64,000 nucleotides of DNA from Methylocystis sp. ATCC 49242 (lineage in GTDB: Bacteria; Pseudomonadota; Alphaproteobacteria; Rhizobiales; Beijerinckiaceae). Shown here piece by piece: positions 45,157 through 55,628 of this stretch. The position numbers and the translations under genes were made by a program. Below the pieces are notes generated by a model. It was not told where the DNA came from, did not search any database, and saw nothing but the letters and a program-made list of their open reading frames with translations. The stretch lies in assembly GCF_000188155.2 (NCBI RefSeq), contig NZ_KE124774.1:3106356-3170355 (forward strand), read 5' to 3'. The first letter of the stretch is position 1. Every line of letters starts with the position of its first letter.

Positions 45157-45920
45157 TGCGCGGCCTCCAGCGCTTCGTCTTCCTCGCCGCGCGCGGCTTC
45201 CTGAAGCGCGCGCATGGAGAGGCGCGCCACCCGGCGGCGCAGGATCTCGTTGCGGATCGCCATGAAGTGAAGGGTAAGGAAAAGCAGCGTCGCCGCGAGC
45301 GCCATGACGAGCAGCGGCCACAGCATGGAGCCCGAGATCGTCGGTCCGCCGATGCGGAAGACGGATGCGGGCTGGTGCAGCGTGTTCCACCAGTCGACGG
45401 AATATTTGATGATCGGGATGTCGATCGCGCCGACGAGCGTCATGATCGAGGCGACGCGCGCGCCGCGCGGCGTGTCGTCCATCGTCTGCCGCACGGCGAT
45501 GAGGCCGAGATAGAGCAGGAGGAGCACCAGCATCGAGGTCAGCCGCGCGTCCCATACCCAATAGGTTCCCCACATCGGCTTGCCCCAGAGCGAGCCGGTT
45601 ACGAGGCAGACGAAAGTGAAGGCTGCGCCCAGCCCCGCCGCGGTCTTCTGCGCGGCGTCGGCGAGCGGGTGTTTCCAGACGAGCACGCCCAGCGAGGCGG
45701 AGGTCATCACGACATAGGCGAAGATCGCAAGCCACGCCGAGGGGACGTGAATATACATGATCCGAACCGTCTCGCCCTGCTGATAGTCGGCGGGCGCGGT
45801 AAAGGCTCCGAAAAGGCCGACGGCGAGAAGGATGAGCGTCAGTCCGCCGAGCCAGGGCAGGACGATCTGCGCGAAGCGCAGGAAACGCGTGGGATTGGCG
45901 TAGTCGAGAAAATTGGGCAT
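45153..45920 (-). CDS. ccmC: Heme ABC transporter permease CcmC
   Basis: A 255-aa membrane protein with six helices and the tryptophan-rich heme-handling motif WGTYWVWDARLTS between helices (about 118-130), and conserved periplasmic His (YIHVPSAW; the second near NTLHQP). CcmC loads heme onto CcmE in System I cytochrome c maturation. Start at 45920 (MPNFLDYANPTRFLRF). Neighbouring ccmA and ccmB, which often precede it, are not present: ctpA is upstream. Confidence 0.93.
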   Translation of the reverse strand: MPNFLDYANPTRFLRFAQIVLPWLGGLTLILLAVGLFGAFTAPADYQQGETVRIMYIHVPSAWLAIFAYVVMTSASLGVLVWKHPLADAAQKTAAGLGAAFTFVCLVTGSLWGKPMWGTYWVWDARLTSMLVLLLLYLGLIAVRQTMDDTPRGARVASIMTLVGAIDIPIIKYSVDWWNTLHQPASVFRIGGPTISGSMLWPLLVMALAATLLFLTLHFMAIRNEILRRRVARLSMRALQEAARGEEDEALEAAQ

Positions 45921-45996
45921 CGGCGCCGACTCGTTACAATAAGCGAATGGCGGACGCCGCTTTCGCGACCCGTCCGCCATTCTCTGGTCCGCCTGA

Positions 45997-47355
45997 TTAA
46001 TTGGCCTTCGTCGCCGGCTTTGTCGAGTCCTTGGCGACGTCCTTGGTCTGCTCGGCCATGATCTGGGCCTTCGATTTGCCGTGCAGCAGTTCGATGGCGG
46101 CGATCAGCTGCTTGTCCTTCTTCTCGTCCGGCGGCACATAGGCCTGCGAGCCGGTCTTTTCGTCGTCGCCATTCTTGAGATGGCCCTTGAGCGAGGCCTC
46201 GCCTTTGGTGTCATCCTTGCCCTTCAGCTCATCCGGCACGTCCTGCAGGATGATCATGTCGGGATCGATGCCCTTGGCCTGGATCGAACGGCCCGACGGC
46301 GTGTAGTAGCGCGCCGTCGTGAGGCGCAGCGCGCCGGCGTTGCCGCCGAGCGGGATGATGGTCTGGACCGACCCCTTGCCGAAGGAGCGCGTGCCGATCA
46401 GCGTCGCGCGCTTGTGGTCCTGCAGCGCGCCGGCGACGATCTCGGAGGCCGAGGCGGAGCCGCCGTTGATCAGCACCACGACCGGCTTGCCCTTGGAGAG
46501 ATCGCCCGGCCGCGCGTTGTAGCGCTGGGTCTCGTCGGCGTTGCGGCCGCGCGTCGAGACGATCTCGCCCTTGTCGATGAAGGCGTTGACCACCTGGATC
46601 GACTGGTCGAGCAGGCCGCCCGGATTGTTGCGCAGATCGATGATGTAGCCCTTGAACTTGTCGGCGGGAATTTCCTGCTGCGCCTTGGCCATCGCGTTTC
46701 GCAGGCCGTCCGCGGTCTCCTCGTTGAACTGGGAGATGCGGATGTAGGAGATGTCGTCGTCCTGCTTGCGCGAACGCACCGATTTGATGTGGATCTCGGC
46801 GCGGGTCAGCTTGAGGTCGATCTTGTCCTTGTCCTTGCCGCGGTAGATGGTGAGCTTCACCGGCGTGTTGATCTGGCCGCGCATCTTGTCGATGGCCTGG
46901 TTGAGCGTCATGCCCTGCACGCTCTCGTCGTCGATGGCGCCGATCAGATCGCCCGACATGATGCCTGCGCGGGAGGCGGGCGTGTCGTCGATCGGGGTGA
47001 CGACCTTCACGAGCCCGTCTTCCTGCGTCACCTCTATGCCCAGACCGCCGAACTTGCCCTCGGTCTGGGTCCGCATGTCCTTGAAGCCCTTGGCGTCGAG
47101 GTAGCTCGAATGCGGGTCGAGCGAGGTGAGCATGCCGTTGATGGCGTTCTCGACGAGCTTCTGCTCGTCGGGCTTCTCGACATAATCGCCGCGGACCTTG
47201 TCGAACACGTCGCCGAAGAGGCTGAGATATTTGTAGGTGTCAGCGGTGGCCGCGACCGCGGGCGTGCCGATGAGGGCGCGCGCCTGCTGGCCGACCGTGG
47301 CGCATCCGGCGCCAATGGCGATTCCTGTAGCGATAAGGGCAGTTTTGCGAATCAT
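45997..47355 (-). CDS. ctpA: C-terminal processing peptidase (S41 family)
   Basis: A 452-aa periplasmic serine protease. N-terminal signal/anchor (IRKTALIATGIAIGAGCATVG), a PDZ domain (about 85-175, GGLGIEVTQEDGLVKVV), and the tail-specific catalytic core with nucleophile S302 in GGSASASE and general-base K327 in RSFGKGSV, spaced 25 residues as in E. coli Tsp (S430/K455). The C-terminal tail is Lys/Asp-rich and probably disordered. Its start overlaps the stop of the upstream envC-like gene by 4 nt, so the two are coupled, as in many alphaproteobacteria. Confidence 0.93.
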   Translation of the reverse strand: MIRKTALIATGIAIGAGCATVGQQARALIGTPAVAATADTYKYLSLFGDVFDKVRGDYVEKPDEQKLVENAINGMLTSLDPHSSYLDAKGFKDMRTQTEGKFGGLGIEVTQEDGLVKVVTPIDDTPASRAGIMSGDLIGAIDDESVQGMTLNQAIDKMRGQINTPVKLTIYRGKDKDKIDLKLTRAEIHIKSVRSRKQDDDISYIRISQFNEETADGLRNAMAKAQQEIPADKFKGYIIDLRNNPGGLLDQSIQVVNAFIDKGEIVSTRGRNADETQRYNARPGDLSKGKPVVVLINGGSASASEIVAGALQDHKRATLIGTRSFGKGSVQTIIPLGGNAGALRLTTARYYTPSGRSIQAKGIDPDMIILQDVPDELKGKDDTKGEASLKGHLKNGDDEKTGSQAYVPPDEKKDKQLIAAIELLHGKSKAQIMAEQTKDVAKDSTKPATKAN

Positions 47356-48692
47356 CCGCCGACCTTCCGACTGTCTGACTTCGCCCACCATGGGCTCGAG
47401 TCGATCGATGCTCCGTCCTTCCGGAACTCGACATATAAAATGGGCTGTTTCGCGCTGATCGCGATGGTCGCCGCAGTCTGCGCGGCTCCGTCTCCCATGC
47501 TGGCCACCGGCTCACCCGCCAGGACGAACTGCCCGACGTTTACATTGGTGCGACTCATGCCGGCCAAGACCACATAATAGCCGCCGCCAGCGTTAATGAT
47601 CAAGAGTTGACCATAGGAGCGGTAAGGCCCCGAAAAGGCGATCCACCCGTCGCAGGGCGCGACGACGAGGCCGTTCTCCCGCGCGGCGATGGAAATTCCC
47701 TTTTCTTTTCCGCCATATCCGTCGGGCGCGCCGTAGCGCTTGAGAATGGCGCCGGCGACCGGAAGCGGCAGCTTCGCCTTTAGATCGGCGAAGGCTGCGG
47801 CCGGGGCGAGGCGGGCGGCGTCCTTGAAGGGCGCGGCGAGCGCCTTGCGCCGCTGCTCTTCCGTCAGCCGCGCCTGGGCGGCGGCGCGCTCCTCGTCGGC
47901 CTTGCGCGCCGCCTCCGCAGCCTTGCGCGCGGCCTCGCTCTCGGCCTCCATGCGGCCGATCAGGTCCTTCAGGGTCGTCGCCTGCCGCGCCAGCGTCTGG
48001 GCGCGTTCGGACTCCATTCGCAACGCCGATTGCGCGGCGGCGAGCGCCTCCTGCCGCGCCGCGATCATCGGCGCGAGTCGGGCGCGCTGATCGTTCAGAT
48101 TGGTCTTTTCGGTCGCGAGGCGCGCCTGCTCCCGCCGCATGTCGTCGCGCAGCCGAACCAGCTCGGCGAGGTCGCTCTGCAGCGCCTGCGTCTCGGCGCG
48201 CATCTGCGGCAGCATCTGACCGAGCGCCAGGGAGGCGCGCACCGCCTCCAGAATATCCTCCGGCCGCGCCAGAAGGGCGGGCGGGGGGCGGCGCCCCATG
48301 CGCTGCAGAATGGTCAGAATTTCGACGATCAGCGCGCGCCGGTCGGCGAGCGACGTCAGGATCTTCCGCTCCTCCTCCGAGAGCTTCCCGAGGCGCTCCT
48401 CGATCTCGGCGGCGCGCGCTTCGGTGTCCTGCAGCCTGCGCGTGGCCTCTAGCAGCGTCCTGTTGAGATTCTCGCGCACGGCGGCGTGAGAGCTGATCTC
48501 GCCTTCGAGCTTCTTCGCGCGCTCCTGCGTCTCGCCGATCGTTTCCTCGACGCCGCGCAGCTCTTCGCGCTTGATGGAAATGTCAGGGGCGTTCGGCTCG
48601 GCCCGGACGGAGAGCGCTATGACGGCGAGCGCAATGGCGAGCGCCGGCGTTCGTCCGTCGCCTGATCGAAATCGCTCGATCGCAATCCTCAT
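47352..48692 (-). CDS. EnvC-like coiled-coil protein with degenerate LytM domain
   Basis: A 446-aa periplasmic protein: signal sequence, a long coiled coil (about 35-280), then a peptidase M23/LytM domain. The metal ligands expected in an active LytM (H/D in GHxGxDIAA, and HxH near the end) are missing: here GISIAARENGL and LYVEFRKDG. This is the pattern of EnvC/NlpD-type amidase activators, which work without catalysis. It is translationally coupled to ctpA, and division or daughter-cell separation is the likely role. No amidase gene is adjacent. Two ATGs near 48692 are possible starts. Confidence 0.87.
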   Translation of the reverse strand: MRIAIERFRSGDGRTPALAIALAVIALSVRAEPNAPDISIKREELRGVEETIGETQERAKKLEGEISSHAAVRENLNRTLLEATRRLQDTEARAAEIEERLGKLSEEERKILTSLADRRALIVEILTILQRMGRRPPPALLARPEDILEAVRASLALGQMLPQMRAETQALQSDLAELVRLRDDMRREQARLATEKTNLNDQRARLAPMIAARQEALAAAQSALRMESERAQTLARQATTLKDLIGRMEAESEAARKAAEAARKADEERAAAQARLTEEQRRKALAAPFKDAARLAPAAAFADLKAKLPLPVAGAILKRYGAPDGYGGKEKGISIAARENGLVVAPCDGWIAFSGPYRSYGQLLIINAGGGYYVVLAGMSRTNVNVGQFVLAGEPVASMGDGAAQTAATIAISAKQPILYVEFRKDGASIDSSPWWAKSDSRKVGG

Positions 48693-48745
48693 TCACGCCT
48701 ACGCAGTTCGGCCTCGCCGCGAAGCGTGAGATATGCCGCCGAAAT

Positions 48746-51700
48746 CTAGACCAGATTGCGGCGAAGTCCGGCGATAATCGCGGCCGCGCGGGACGTTGCG
48801 AAAAGCTCATCCGTTCGCAATGCAATTTTTCGTCGCCAGTTCGGCCTCTCGCGGTCCGTGCCGGGGAGATTGACCGCGCCTGTCTCGCCCGCGAGATCGT
48901 CGATCTGAGCCATGGCGAGAAGCGCCGGCGCGCGCGCCGCGAAAGCGTGCAGCGCCCGCGCCAGAGCGTCGTCGAAGGCGGCGTCGGCCTTCGCCTCCCC
49001 GATCAGACCTTCGCCGCGCAGCGCGTCGAGCAGCGCGCGCCTGTCGGCGGCGCGGGCGTCGCGCTCGTCCGCCGCCGCCTGCGCAGACAGGAGCCCGAGC
49101 GCCGCCTTCTCGTCGATGTCGGCCCCCCGCCACCAACCCTCCAATGTCGGCAGGTCATGCGTCGAGACGCAGGCCATGGCCTTGCGCGGATAATCCTGCG
49201 GGGGAATGAAACCGGCGCCTCGTCGCTCGAACCAGACGACACGGTAACTGAGCACATTGGCCGCATCGAGCCGCTCGCGAAAACCCCAGGGCAGCGTGCC
49301 GAGATCCTCGCCGACGACGATGCAGCGCGCCCTTGCGCTCTCCAGCGCCAATTGCGCGAGCAGCGCCTCGAGCGGATAGGAGACATAGGCGCCGGCGCTC
49401 GCCTTCTCGCCCGCCGGGACGAGAAAGAGCCGCGCAAGCCCCATCACATGATCGATGCGCAGCGCGCCAGCGTGGCGCATATTGGCGCGCAGGAGCCCGG
49501 CGAAATCGGCCCCGCCGTCCGCCCGCATCCGCAGCGGATCGGGCGCGGGCAGGCCCCAGTTCTGGCCGTCGCGGCTGAAGGCGTCTGGCGGCGCGCCGAT
49601 GGAAAAGCCGTCGAGCAGGCCACGTGCCCTGCTCCAGCTCTCCGCCCCGTCGGGCGCGGCGCCGACGGCGAGATCGCGGCAGAAGCCGATGGAGAGACCA
49701 GCGTCGCGCGCCGATTGCGCGGCCTGGGCGAACTGGCGGTCGGCGAGCCATTGCAGGAACTGATGAAAGCGAATGCGCGCCGCGTGTCGACGCTCGAAAT
49801 CGCGCAACGCGTTGGCCTCGGCGTCGCGCAACGGCTGCGGCCAGTTCCTCCAGGCTTCTCCCTTACGCGTTTCGATGATCGCTTCAAAGCAGGAGAAGCG
49901 CGCGAGCGCCTCGCCGCCTTCCGGGACGAAGCGCGCAAAATCGGCGACAGGCGCGGCGTCGGGCCGATTGCGCGCAAGCTCCTCGAAACGCGCGAAGGCC
50001 GCCTCGAAGGCGCGCGCCTTGAGCGCGTGAACGGCGGGATAGTCGACCGCGTCGCGCTCCGATAGCGCCGCCGCCGTCGCTTCATCGAAACCGTCGCCGA
50101 AAAGATCGGCGATATCGACATAGAGCGGATCGAGAAAACGACGATCGGAGGGGTAATAGGGGCTCGCGCGTGAGCGATCATTTGCGAACAAGGCATGCAG
50201 CGGATTGATCGCGACGAGAGAAGCGCCAGCCTCGGCGCCCGATTGCGCGAGCTGCGCCATCGTCGTGAAATCGCCGACCCCCTGATCGCCGGCGCGGCGC
50301 AGGGAATAGAGCTGCGCCGAAAATCCGAAATCGCGGCGCGCGTCATCCGGCAGATAGCATTGCATCGGCGCGACGGTGAGGCGGCAAATCGTTTCGCTGT
50401 CGTCAACCCGTAGCAAATGCCGTCCGATCGGCAATGGCGGCAATTTCGCGCGCGCGCCTTCGACCATGCGGCCATCTACGCCGCGCCACGAAAAGGGCTC
50501 CAGCGATCGAAGCGCGACGCGCTCTTCTCTTCCATCTTCGCGCGTCAGAAAAAGGCGCGCCGGCGTTCGGCCATGGCGTGACGCGAGACGCAATGTCGTC
50601 GCTTCGCCGTCCCATGCGATAAGACTTTCGGGGAGCGCGCGACGATCTTGCAATTCCGCAAGGCGCGCAAGGCTCTCGCGCGCGTCATGGAGCCCTCGCG
50701 CAGGCAGTCCGAAGCTTTCGAGCAGCGCGGCGATCGTGTCTCCGGGAACGTGATGCGCGCCGCCGTCAACGTCCCGCCATTGCGTCGCAACGCCAGCGGC
50801 GTGAGCGAGGCGTGACAGCAACTCGTCGCCGGCGGCGGGCGGCGGACGGCGCTTCGCGGCTCTTTCCTCCACGAGAAGCGCAACGGAATGCGGCGCGATC
50901 GTCACATATTCCTCGATCGCGTCGCTTGTCCTTTCGCCCGAAGAATCGAAAGCGATGCGCCAGCCGAAATCTTCGCGCGGCGCTGGCGGTCTCACATCGA
51001 GCGCCACACGGCCGCGATGAAGTATGATCAATACGCGATCATTCGACACGTATAGCGGTGCGATCAATGTCTCCGCGTCATCGCGGCGCCAATCCTCCTC
51101 GCGCATCGGCGCACCGTCGGCCTTCAGCCATTCGACGTCCGGAATGAGCGATCCGTCATGCGCCTCGCCATCGAAAAAACGATCGTCGCTCAGCGCGATG
51201 TGGGATCTGCGCAGCGCGACGAGCTGCGACGTCACGTCGATCAGGGCCTGATCCCTGTTCGACCAGTCGATCCAGCTTCGCCTGTTGTCCTGCGCGTAGG
51301 CGTTGTTGTTGCCGTGCTGTGTGTGTCCCAGCTCCGCGCCCATGGCGAGCATGGGCGTCCCGCGCGAGAGAAGAAGCGTCGCGAGCAGATTGCACTGATC
51401 CCGCGCGCGGGCGGATATCACGCCCTCGTCGCCGGTCGCTCCCTCGACGCCATTGTTCCATGAACAATTGTCTTCCGTTCCGTCGCGATTGTTCTCGCCA
51501 TTTGCTTCATTATGTTTGCGCTCGTAGGAGACGAGATCGCGCAGCGTGAAGCCGTCATGCGCGGTGATGAAATTGATCCCGCGCGACGGTCCGCGGCGCG
51601 CGAAGAAATCTTGCGAGCCGGCGAAACGCGTCGCAAGCTCCGCGACTCCCGCCGCATCGCCGCGCCAGAAGCGGCGGGCGCAATCGCGATAGCGATCGTT

Positions 51701-52867
51701 CCATTCCGCGAAAGGATGCGGGAAATTCCCCAATTGATAACCGCCGGGGCCAATGTCCCATGGCTCCGCGATGAGCTTCAGATCGCGCAGAACGGGATCC
51801 TGCAGAATTGCCGCAAGAAAGGGCGCGTCGGGATCGAAGCCGGTCCGGCGTCGCGCAAGGGTTGTCGCGAGATCGAAACGAAAACCGTCGACGCCGCCAT
51901 AAGTCGCCCAGGCCCGCAGCGCGTCCATGGCGAGACGCACGACAGGCGCGCGGTCGAAAGCGAGAATATTGCCGCAGCCCGCGTCGTTCACATAATGCGC
52001 GCGATTTTCCGCGAGGCGGTAATAGGTCGCATTGTCGAGGCCGCGCAGCGACAGGGTCGGACCCAATTCGTCGCTCTCGCCCGTATGGTTGAACACGACG
52101 TCGACAATGACTTCGAACCCCGCCGCGTGAAGCGCGGAAACCGCCTCTCGCACATCGTCCCAGCCGCCCGGCGCGAGACGCGGATCGGGCGCCATCAGCG
52201 CGACGGGGTTGTAGCCCCAGTAATTCGTCAATCCGAGCGGCGGCAGATGACGCTCGTCGATCCACGCCGCGCAGGGCAATATCTCTATCGTCGTGACGCC
52301 GAGTTTCTTCAGATGCGCGATCGCCGCCTCATGCGCGAGCCCCGCGAAAGTTCCACGCAGCGGCGGCGGAATATCCGGATGCGCCGCGGTGAAACCTTTG
52401 ACATGCAGCTCATAGACGATCGTGTCGCGCCATTCGTGAAACGGCCGTGCCGCCGGCGCCTGCCGCGGGCGTGTGACGACGCATTTGGGAACATGCGGCG
52501 CGCTGTCCTCATGCGCCGCCGCGCCATGCGCGAACATGGTCGGATGCAGCGCGAACCCGCCGTCGAGCGCAAGCGCGTAAGGATCGATCAGGAGTTTCGA
52601 TGGATTGAAGCGATGGCCTTCGCCCGGCGCATCGGGCCCATAGGCGCGAAAGCCATAGCGGCTTCCCTCCTTCAATCCTTTTACATAACCATGAAACACA
52701 TTGCCGCTGCGCGCGGGAAGTTTTATGCGCGCAGCCTCGTCGTTTCCTTCGCTGAAGAGACAAATCTCGATTGCCTCGGCATGTTCGGAACAGACCGCGA
52801 CATTGGCGCCCGTCTCATCCGGCGTCACGCCGAGCGGACCGGGCGCGCCGTCGGCGACGCGGCTCAC
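48746..52867 (-). CDS. Fused glycogen debranching enzyme and 4-alpha-glucanotransferase (GlgX-MalQ)
   Basis: A 1373-aa two-enzyme fusion. About residues 1-655: GlgX-type isoamylase (GH13) with GAPGPLGVTPDETGANVAVCSEHAE at the start, catalytic Asp in DGFRFDLATTLA (near 331) and Glu in LIAEPWDIGPGGY. About 660 to the end: MalQ (GH77), with YSLRRAGDQGVGDF, catalytic Asp in LRIDHVMGLARLF (near 1137) and Glu in VVGEDLGTLPWGF (near 1187). All catalytic residues are visible in both halves. Together they debranch phosphorylase-limited glycogen and transfer the released maltooligosaccharides. A GTG at 52867 starts just after the glgA stop; a TTG at 52894 would overlap glgA. Confidence 0.92.
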   Translation of the reverse strand: MSRVADGAPGPLGVTPDETGANVAVCSEHAEAIEICLFSEGNDEAARIKLPARSGNVFHGYVKGLKEGSRYGFRAYGPDAPGEGHRFNPSKLLIDPYALALDGGFALHPTMFAHGAAAHEDSAPHVPKCVVTRPRQAPAARPFHEWRDTIVYELHVKGFTAAHPDIPPPLRGTFAGLAHEAAIAHLKKLGVTTIEILPCAAWIDERHLPPLGLTNYWGYNPVALMAPDPRLAPGGWDDVREAVSALHAAGFEVIVDVVFNHTGESDELGPTLSLRGLDNATYYRLAENRAHYVNDAGCGNILAFDRAPVVRLAMDALRAWATYGGVDGFRFDLATTLARRRTGFDPDAPFLAAILQDPVLRDLKLIAEPWDIGPGGYQLGNFPHPFAEWNDRYRDCARRFWRGDAAGVAELATRFAGSQDFFARRGPSRGINFITAHDGFTLRDLVSYERKHNEANGENNRDGTEDNCSWNNGVEGATGDEGVISARARDQCNLLATLLLSRGTPMLAMGAELGHTQHGNNNAYAQDNRRSWIDWSNRDQALIDVTSQLVALRRSHIALSDDRFFDGEAHDGSLIPDVEWLKADGAPMREEDWRRDDAETLIAPLYVSNDRVLIILHRGRVALDVRPPAPREDFGWRIAFDSSGERTSDAIEEYVTIAPHSVALLVEERAAKRRPPPAAGDELLSRLAHAAGVATQWRDVDGGAHHVPGDTIAALLESFGLPARGLHDARESLARLAELQDRRALPESLIAWDGEATTLRLASRHGRTPARLFLTREDGREERVALRSLEPFSWRGVDGRMVEGARAKLPPLPIGRHLLRVDDSETICRLTVAPMQCYLPDDARRDFGFSAQLYSLRRAGDQGVGDFTTMAQLAQSGAEAGASLVAINPLHALFANDRSRASPYYPSDRRFLDPLYVDIADLFGDGFDEATAAALSERDAVDYPAVHALKARAFEAAFARFEELARNRPDAAPVADFARFVPEGGEALARFSCFEAIIETRKGEAWRNWPQPLRDAEANALRDFERRHAARIRFHQFLQWLADRQFAQAAQSARDAGLSIGFCRDLAVGAAPDGAESWSRARGLLDGFSIGAPPDAFSRDGQNWGLPAPDPLRMRADGGADFAGLLRANMRHAGALRIDHVMGLARLFLVPAGEKASAGAYVSYPLEALLAQLALESARARCIVVGEDLGTLPWGFRERLDAANVLSYRVVWFERRGAGFIPPQDYPRKAMACVSTHDLPTLEGWWRGADIDEKAALGLLSAQAAADERDARAADRRALLDALRGEGLIGEAKADAAFDDALARALHAFAARAPALLAMAQIDDLAGETGAVNLPGTDRERPNWRRKIALRTDELFATSRAAAIIAGLRRNLV

Positions 52868-52874
52868 GTCGGTC

Positions 52875-54332
52875 TCACTGCGCCCGCGCCGCAACGGCTT
52901 CGCGATAAAGCTCTGCGTATCGTCGCGCGGGGTGGCGCCAAGACACGTCGGTCTTCATGCCGTTGATCTGCAGTTTGCGCCACGTCTCCTTGTCCCGGAA
53001 CAGATGCTCGGCCCGACGCAGCGCGGCGCCGAATGCGTCGGCGACGGGCGGCGAGAACTGGAAGCCCGTCGCGACGCCCGCCTGCAGGGCCATTTCATTG
53101 GCGTCGATGATCGTGTCCTTCAGCCCGCCGACGCGCGAGACGATGGGCACGGCGCCGTAACGCAGCGCATAGAGTTGCGTCAGTCCACAAGGCTCGAAAC
53201 GCGACGGGACGAGAAAAGCGTCGACGCCGGCCTGGATGAGATGGGCCATGTCCTCGCTGTAGCCGATTTCGACGGCGACCCGGCCAGGATAGGCGGCCTG
53301 CGCGGCGAGGAATCCTTCCTCGAGCGTCCTGTCGCCGGTTCCGATCAATGCGAGCTGGATATTTCGCGCCATCAGCGCAGGCAAATCGGCGAGCAGCATG
53401 TCGTGACCCTTCTGCCACGACAGGCGGCTCACGACGCCGAGCAGGAAGGCTTCGGAGTCCGCCGCGAGGCGCATGCGGCGTTGCAGCGCGACCCTGTTCT
53501 TGACGCGCGTCACGAGGCTGAAATGATCGTAACGCGATTCAATGCGCGGGTCCTTGGCCGGATTCCATTCCGCCACATCGACGCCATTGAGGATGCCGCT
53601 GACGACGTCCGCGCGGGCGCGCAGCAGACCATCGAGCCCCATGCCGAATTCGCTCGTCTCGATTTCCTGCGCATAGCTCGGCGAGACGGTGGTGATGCGG
53701 TCGGAAAGCTGCAGGCCGGCTTTCAGGAAACCGATCGCGCCGTAATATTCGACGCCGTCCAGCGTGAAGGATTGCGGCGGCAGGCGCAGCGCTTCGAGCA
53801 GCTCTTTCGAGAACTGGCCCTGAAAGGCGATATTGTGAACCGTGAGAACAGTCGCGGGACGCGGCTTTCCGCTGTAATGCAGATAGGCCGGCGCCAGCGC
53901 CGCCTGCCAGTCATGCGCGTGCAACACGTCCGGCCTGAAACCGCGCACGGCGCCTTGCGCAATCTCGGCGCCGGCCCAGCCGAGCGCTGCAAAACGAAAG
54001 GCGTTGTCGGGATAATCGGCGCCGTCCGGCCCCGCATATGGCCCGCCCTCGCGCGCATAAAGATGCGGCGCCACGAGCGCGTAAATGTCGATGTCGCCGA
54101 GCTGCGCCGCATGAATCCACGCCGGACCGCCGAAGAGATCCTCGAAGGCGTGCGCCGTGTCCCCGACGCGCAGCGCCGCCAGGACCTCCGGATAGCCGGG
54201 AATGAGCGTGCGCGTTTCGACATGTTCGGCGGCGAGCGCCGCGGGCAGGGCGCCGACGACATCGGCGAGGCCGCCGGTCTTCACGAGCGGGCTCATTTCC
54301 GAGGCGACGGCGAGGACGCGCAGCCGTGTCAT
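52875..54332 (-). CDS. glgA: Glycogen synthase (ADP-glucose type)
   Basis: GT5 glycogen synthase of 485 aa, transferring glucose from ADP-glucose to the growing chain. The N-terminal ADP-glucose motif K18-T-G-G ([17 protein letters not shown]) and the C-terminal catalytic pattern [18 protein letters not shown] with both acidic residues are present. Length is normal. Its ATG overlaps the glgC stop by 4 nt (ATGA), indicating translational coupling in the order glgC-glgA. Confidence 0.95.
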   Translation of the reverse strand: MTRLRVLAVASEMSPLVKTGGLADVVGALPAALAAEHVETRTLIPGYPEVLAALRVGDTAHAFEDLFGGPAWIHAAQLGDIDIYALVAPHLYAREGGPYAGPDGADYPDNAFRFAALGWAGAEIAQGAVRGFRPDVLHAHDWQAALAPAYLHYSGKPRPATVLTVHNIAFQGQFSKELLEALRLPPQSFTLDGVEYYGAIGFLKAGLQLSDRITTVSPSYAQEIETSEFGMGLDGLLRARADVVSGILNGVDVAEWNPAKDPRIESRYDHFSLVTRVKNRVALQRRMRLAADSEAFLLGVVSRLSWQKGHDMLLADLPALMARNIQLALIGTGDRTLEEGFLAAQAAYPGRVAVEIGYSEDMAHLIQAGVDAFLVPSRFEPCGLTQLYALRYGAVPIVSRVGGLKDTIIDANEMALQAGVATGFQFSPPVADAFGAALRRAEHLFRDKETWRKLQINGMKTDVSWRHPARRYAELYREAVAARAQ

Positions 54333-55591
54333 GGCTGGAGCCTGTCGATCATCGGCTGCGTGATGAGGCAGACGCCCTGATCGCTGCGCCGGAAGCGTTT
54401 CGCGTCGAGTTCCGGATCTTCGCCGACGACGAGGCCCTGCGGGATCTGCACGCCGCGGTCGATGACGACATTGGTGAGCCGCGCGGAGCGGCCGACGTCG
54501 ACATAGGGCAGCACCACGGCGTTCTCGACCGTCGCGTAAGAATTGACGCGCACGCCGGTGAACAGCAGGCTTCGGCGCAGCGTCGCGCCCGAGACGATGC
54601 AGCCGCCGGAAACGAGGGACGAAAGCGCCTGTCCGCGCCGCCCGACCTGGTCGTGCACGAATTTCGCAGGCGGCGTGATCTCGGCGTGCGTCCAGATCGG
54701 CCAGTTGCGATCGTAGAGATCGAGTTGCGGCACGAAATCGGTGAGGTCGATATTCGCCGCCCAATAGGCGTCGACGGTCCCCACATCGCGCCAATAGGCG
54801 TGCTGCTCGCTTTCCGAACGCACGCAGGAGCGCGAGAAGTGATGCGCGACCGCTTTCCCGTGCTTCACGATATAGGGAATAATGTCCTTGCCGAAGTCAT
54901 GCGTGGAGCTCGTTTCCTCGGCGTCGCGGCGCAACTGGTCGTAGAGGAATTTCGCCTCGAAGACATAGATGCCCATGCTGACCAGCGCGCGGTCGGGATG
55001 GCCCGGCATGGCCGGCGGGTCTTTGGGTTTTTCGATGAAGGAAATGATGCGGTCGTCGTGATCGACATGCATCACGCCGAAGCCCGACGCCTCGCTGCGC
55101 GGGACTTCGAGACAGCCGATGGTGACGTCCGCGCCCTGATCCACATGCTGCTGCAGCATGGGCTCATAGTCCATCTTGTAGACGTGATCGCCCGCGAGCA
55201 GCACGATATATTTGGGATCGTAGCTTTCGACGATGTCGAGATTCTGGAACACCGCGTCGGCCGTGCCGAGGTACCAGTGGTCTTCGGACACGCGCTGGCT
55301 TGCGGGCAGAATGTCGAAACTCTCGTTTCGCTCGGTCCGCAGGAAACTCCAGCCGCGCTGCAAATGGCGAATGAGGCTGTGCGCCTTGTATTGCGTGGCG
55401 ACCGCGATGCGGCGGATGCCGGAGTTAAGCGCATTGGAGAGCGCGAAGTCTATGATGCGGGACTTGCCGCCGAAATAAACAGCCGGCTTCGCGCGCCGGT
55501 CGGTCAGCTCCATCAGCCGCGAGCCGCGGCCGCCGGCGAGAACATAGGCCATGGCCTGACGCGCGAGAGGCGCATTTTCAAAGGCGGCCAT
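54329..55591 (-). CDS. glgC: Glucose-1-phosphate adenylyltransferase
   Basis: ADP-glucose pyrophosphorylase, the committed step of glycogen synthesis. The 420-aa protein has the nucleotide motif [14 protein letters not shown] (17-30), [34 protein letters not shown] and [12 protein letters not shown], and ends with the left-handed beta-helix domain. Regulatory residues for fructose-6-phosphate or pyruvate activation cannot be called from sequence alone. A GTG sits just before the ATG; AGGA precedes both. Confidence 0.95.
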   Translation of the reverse strand: MAAFENAPLARQAMAYVLAGGRGSRLMELTDRRAKPAVYFGGKSRIIDFALSNALNSGIRRIAVATQYKAHSLIRHLQRGWSFLRTERNESFDILPASQRVSEDHWYLGTADAVFQNLDIVESYDPKYIVLLAGDHVYKMDYEPMLQQHVDQGADVTIGCLEVPRSEASGFGVMHVDHDDRIISFIEKPKDPPAMPGHPDRALVSMGIYVFEAKFLYDQLRRDAEETSSTHDFGKDIIPYIVKHGKAVAHHFSRSCVRSESEQHAYWRDVGTVDAYWAANIDLTDFVPQLDLYDRNWPIWTHAEITPPAKFVHDQVGRRGQALSSLVSGGCIVSGATLRRSLLFTGVRVNSYATVENAVVLPYVDVGRSARLTNVVIDRGVQIPQGLVVGEDPELDAKRFRRSDQGVCLITQPMIDRLQP

Positions 55592-55628
55592 CACTCGAAA
55601 TCCTGTTCGATGGCGTCCGATTCGAATT

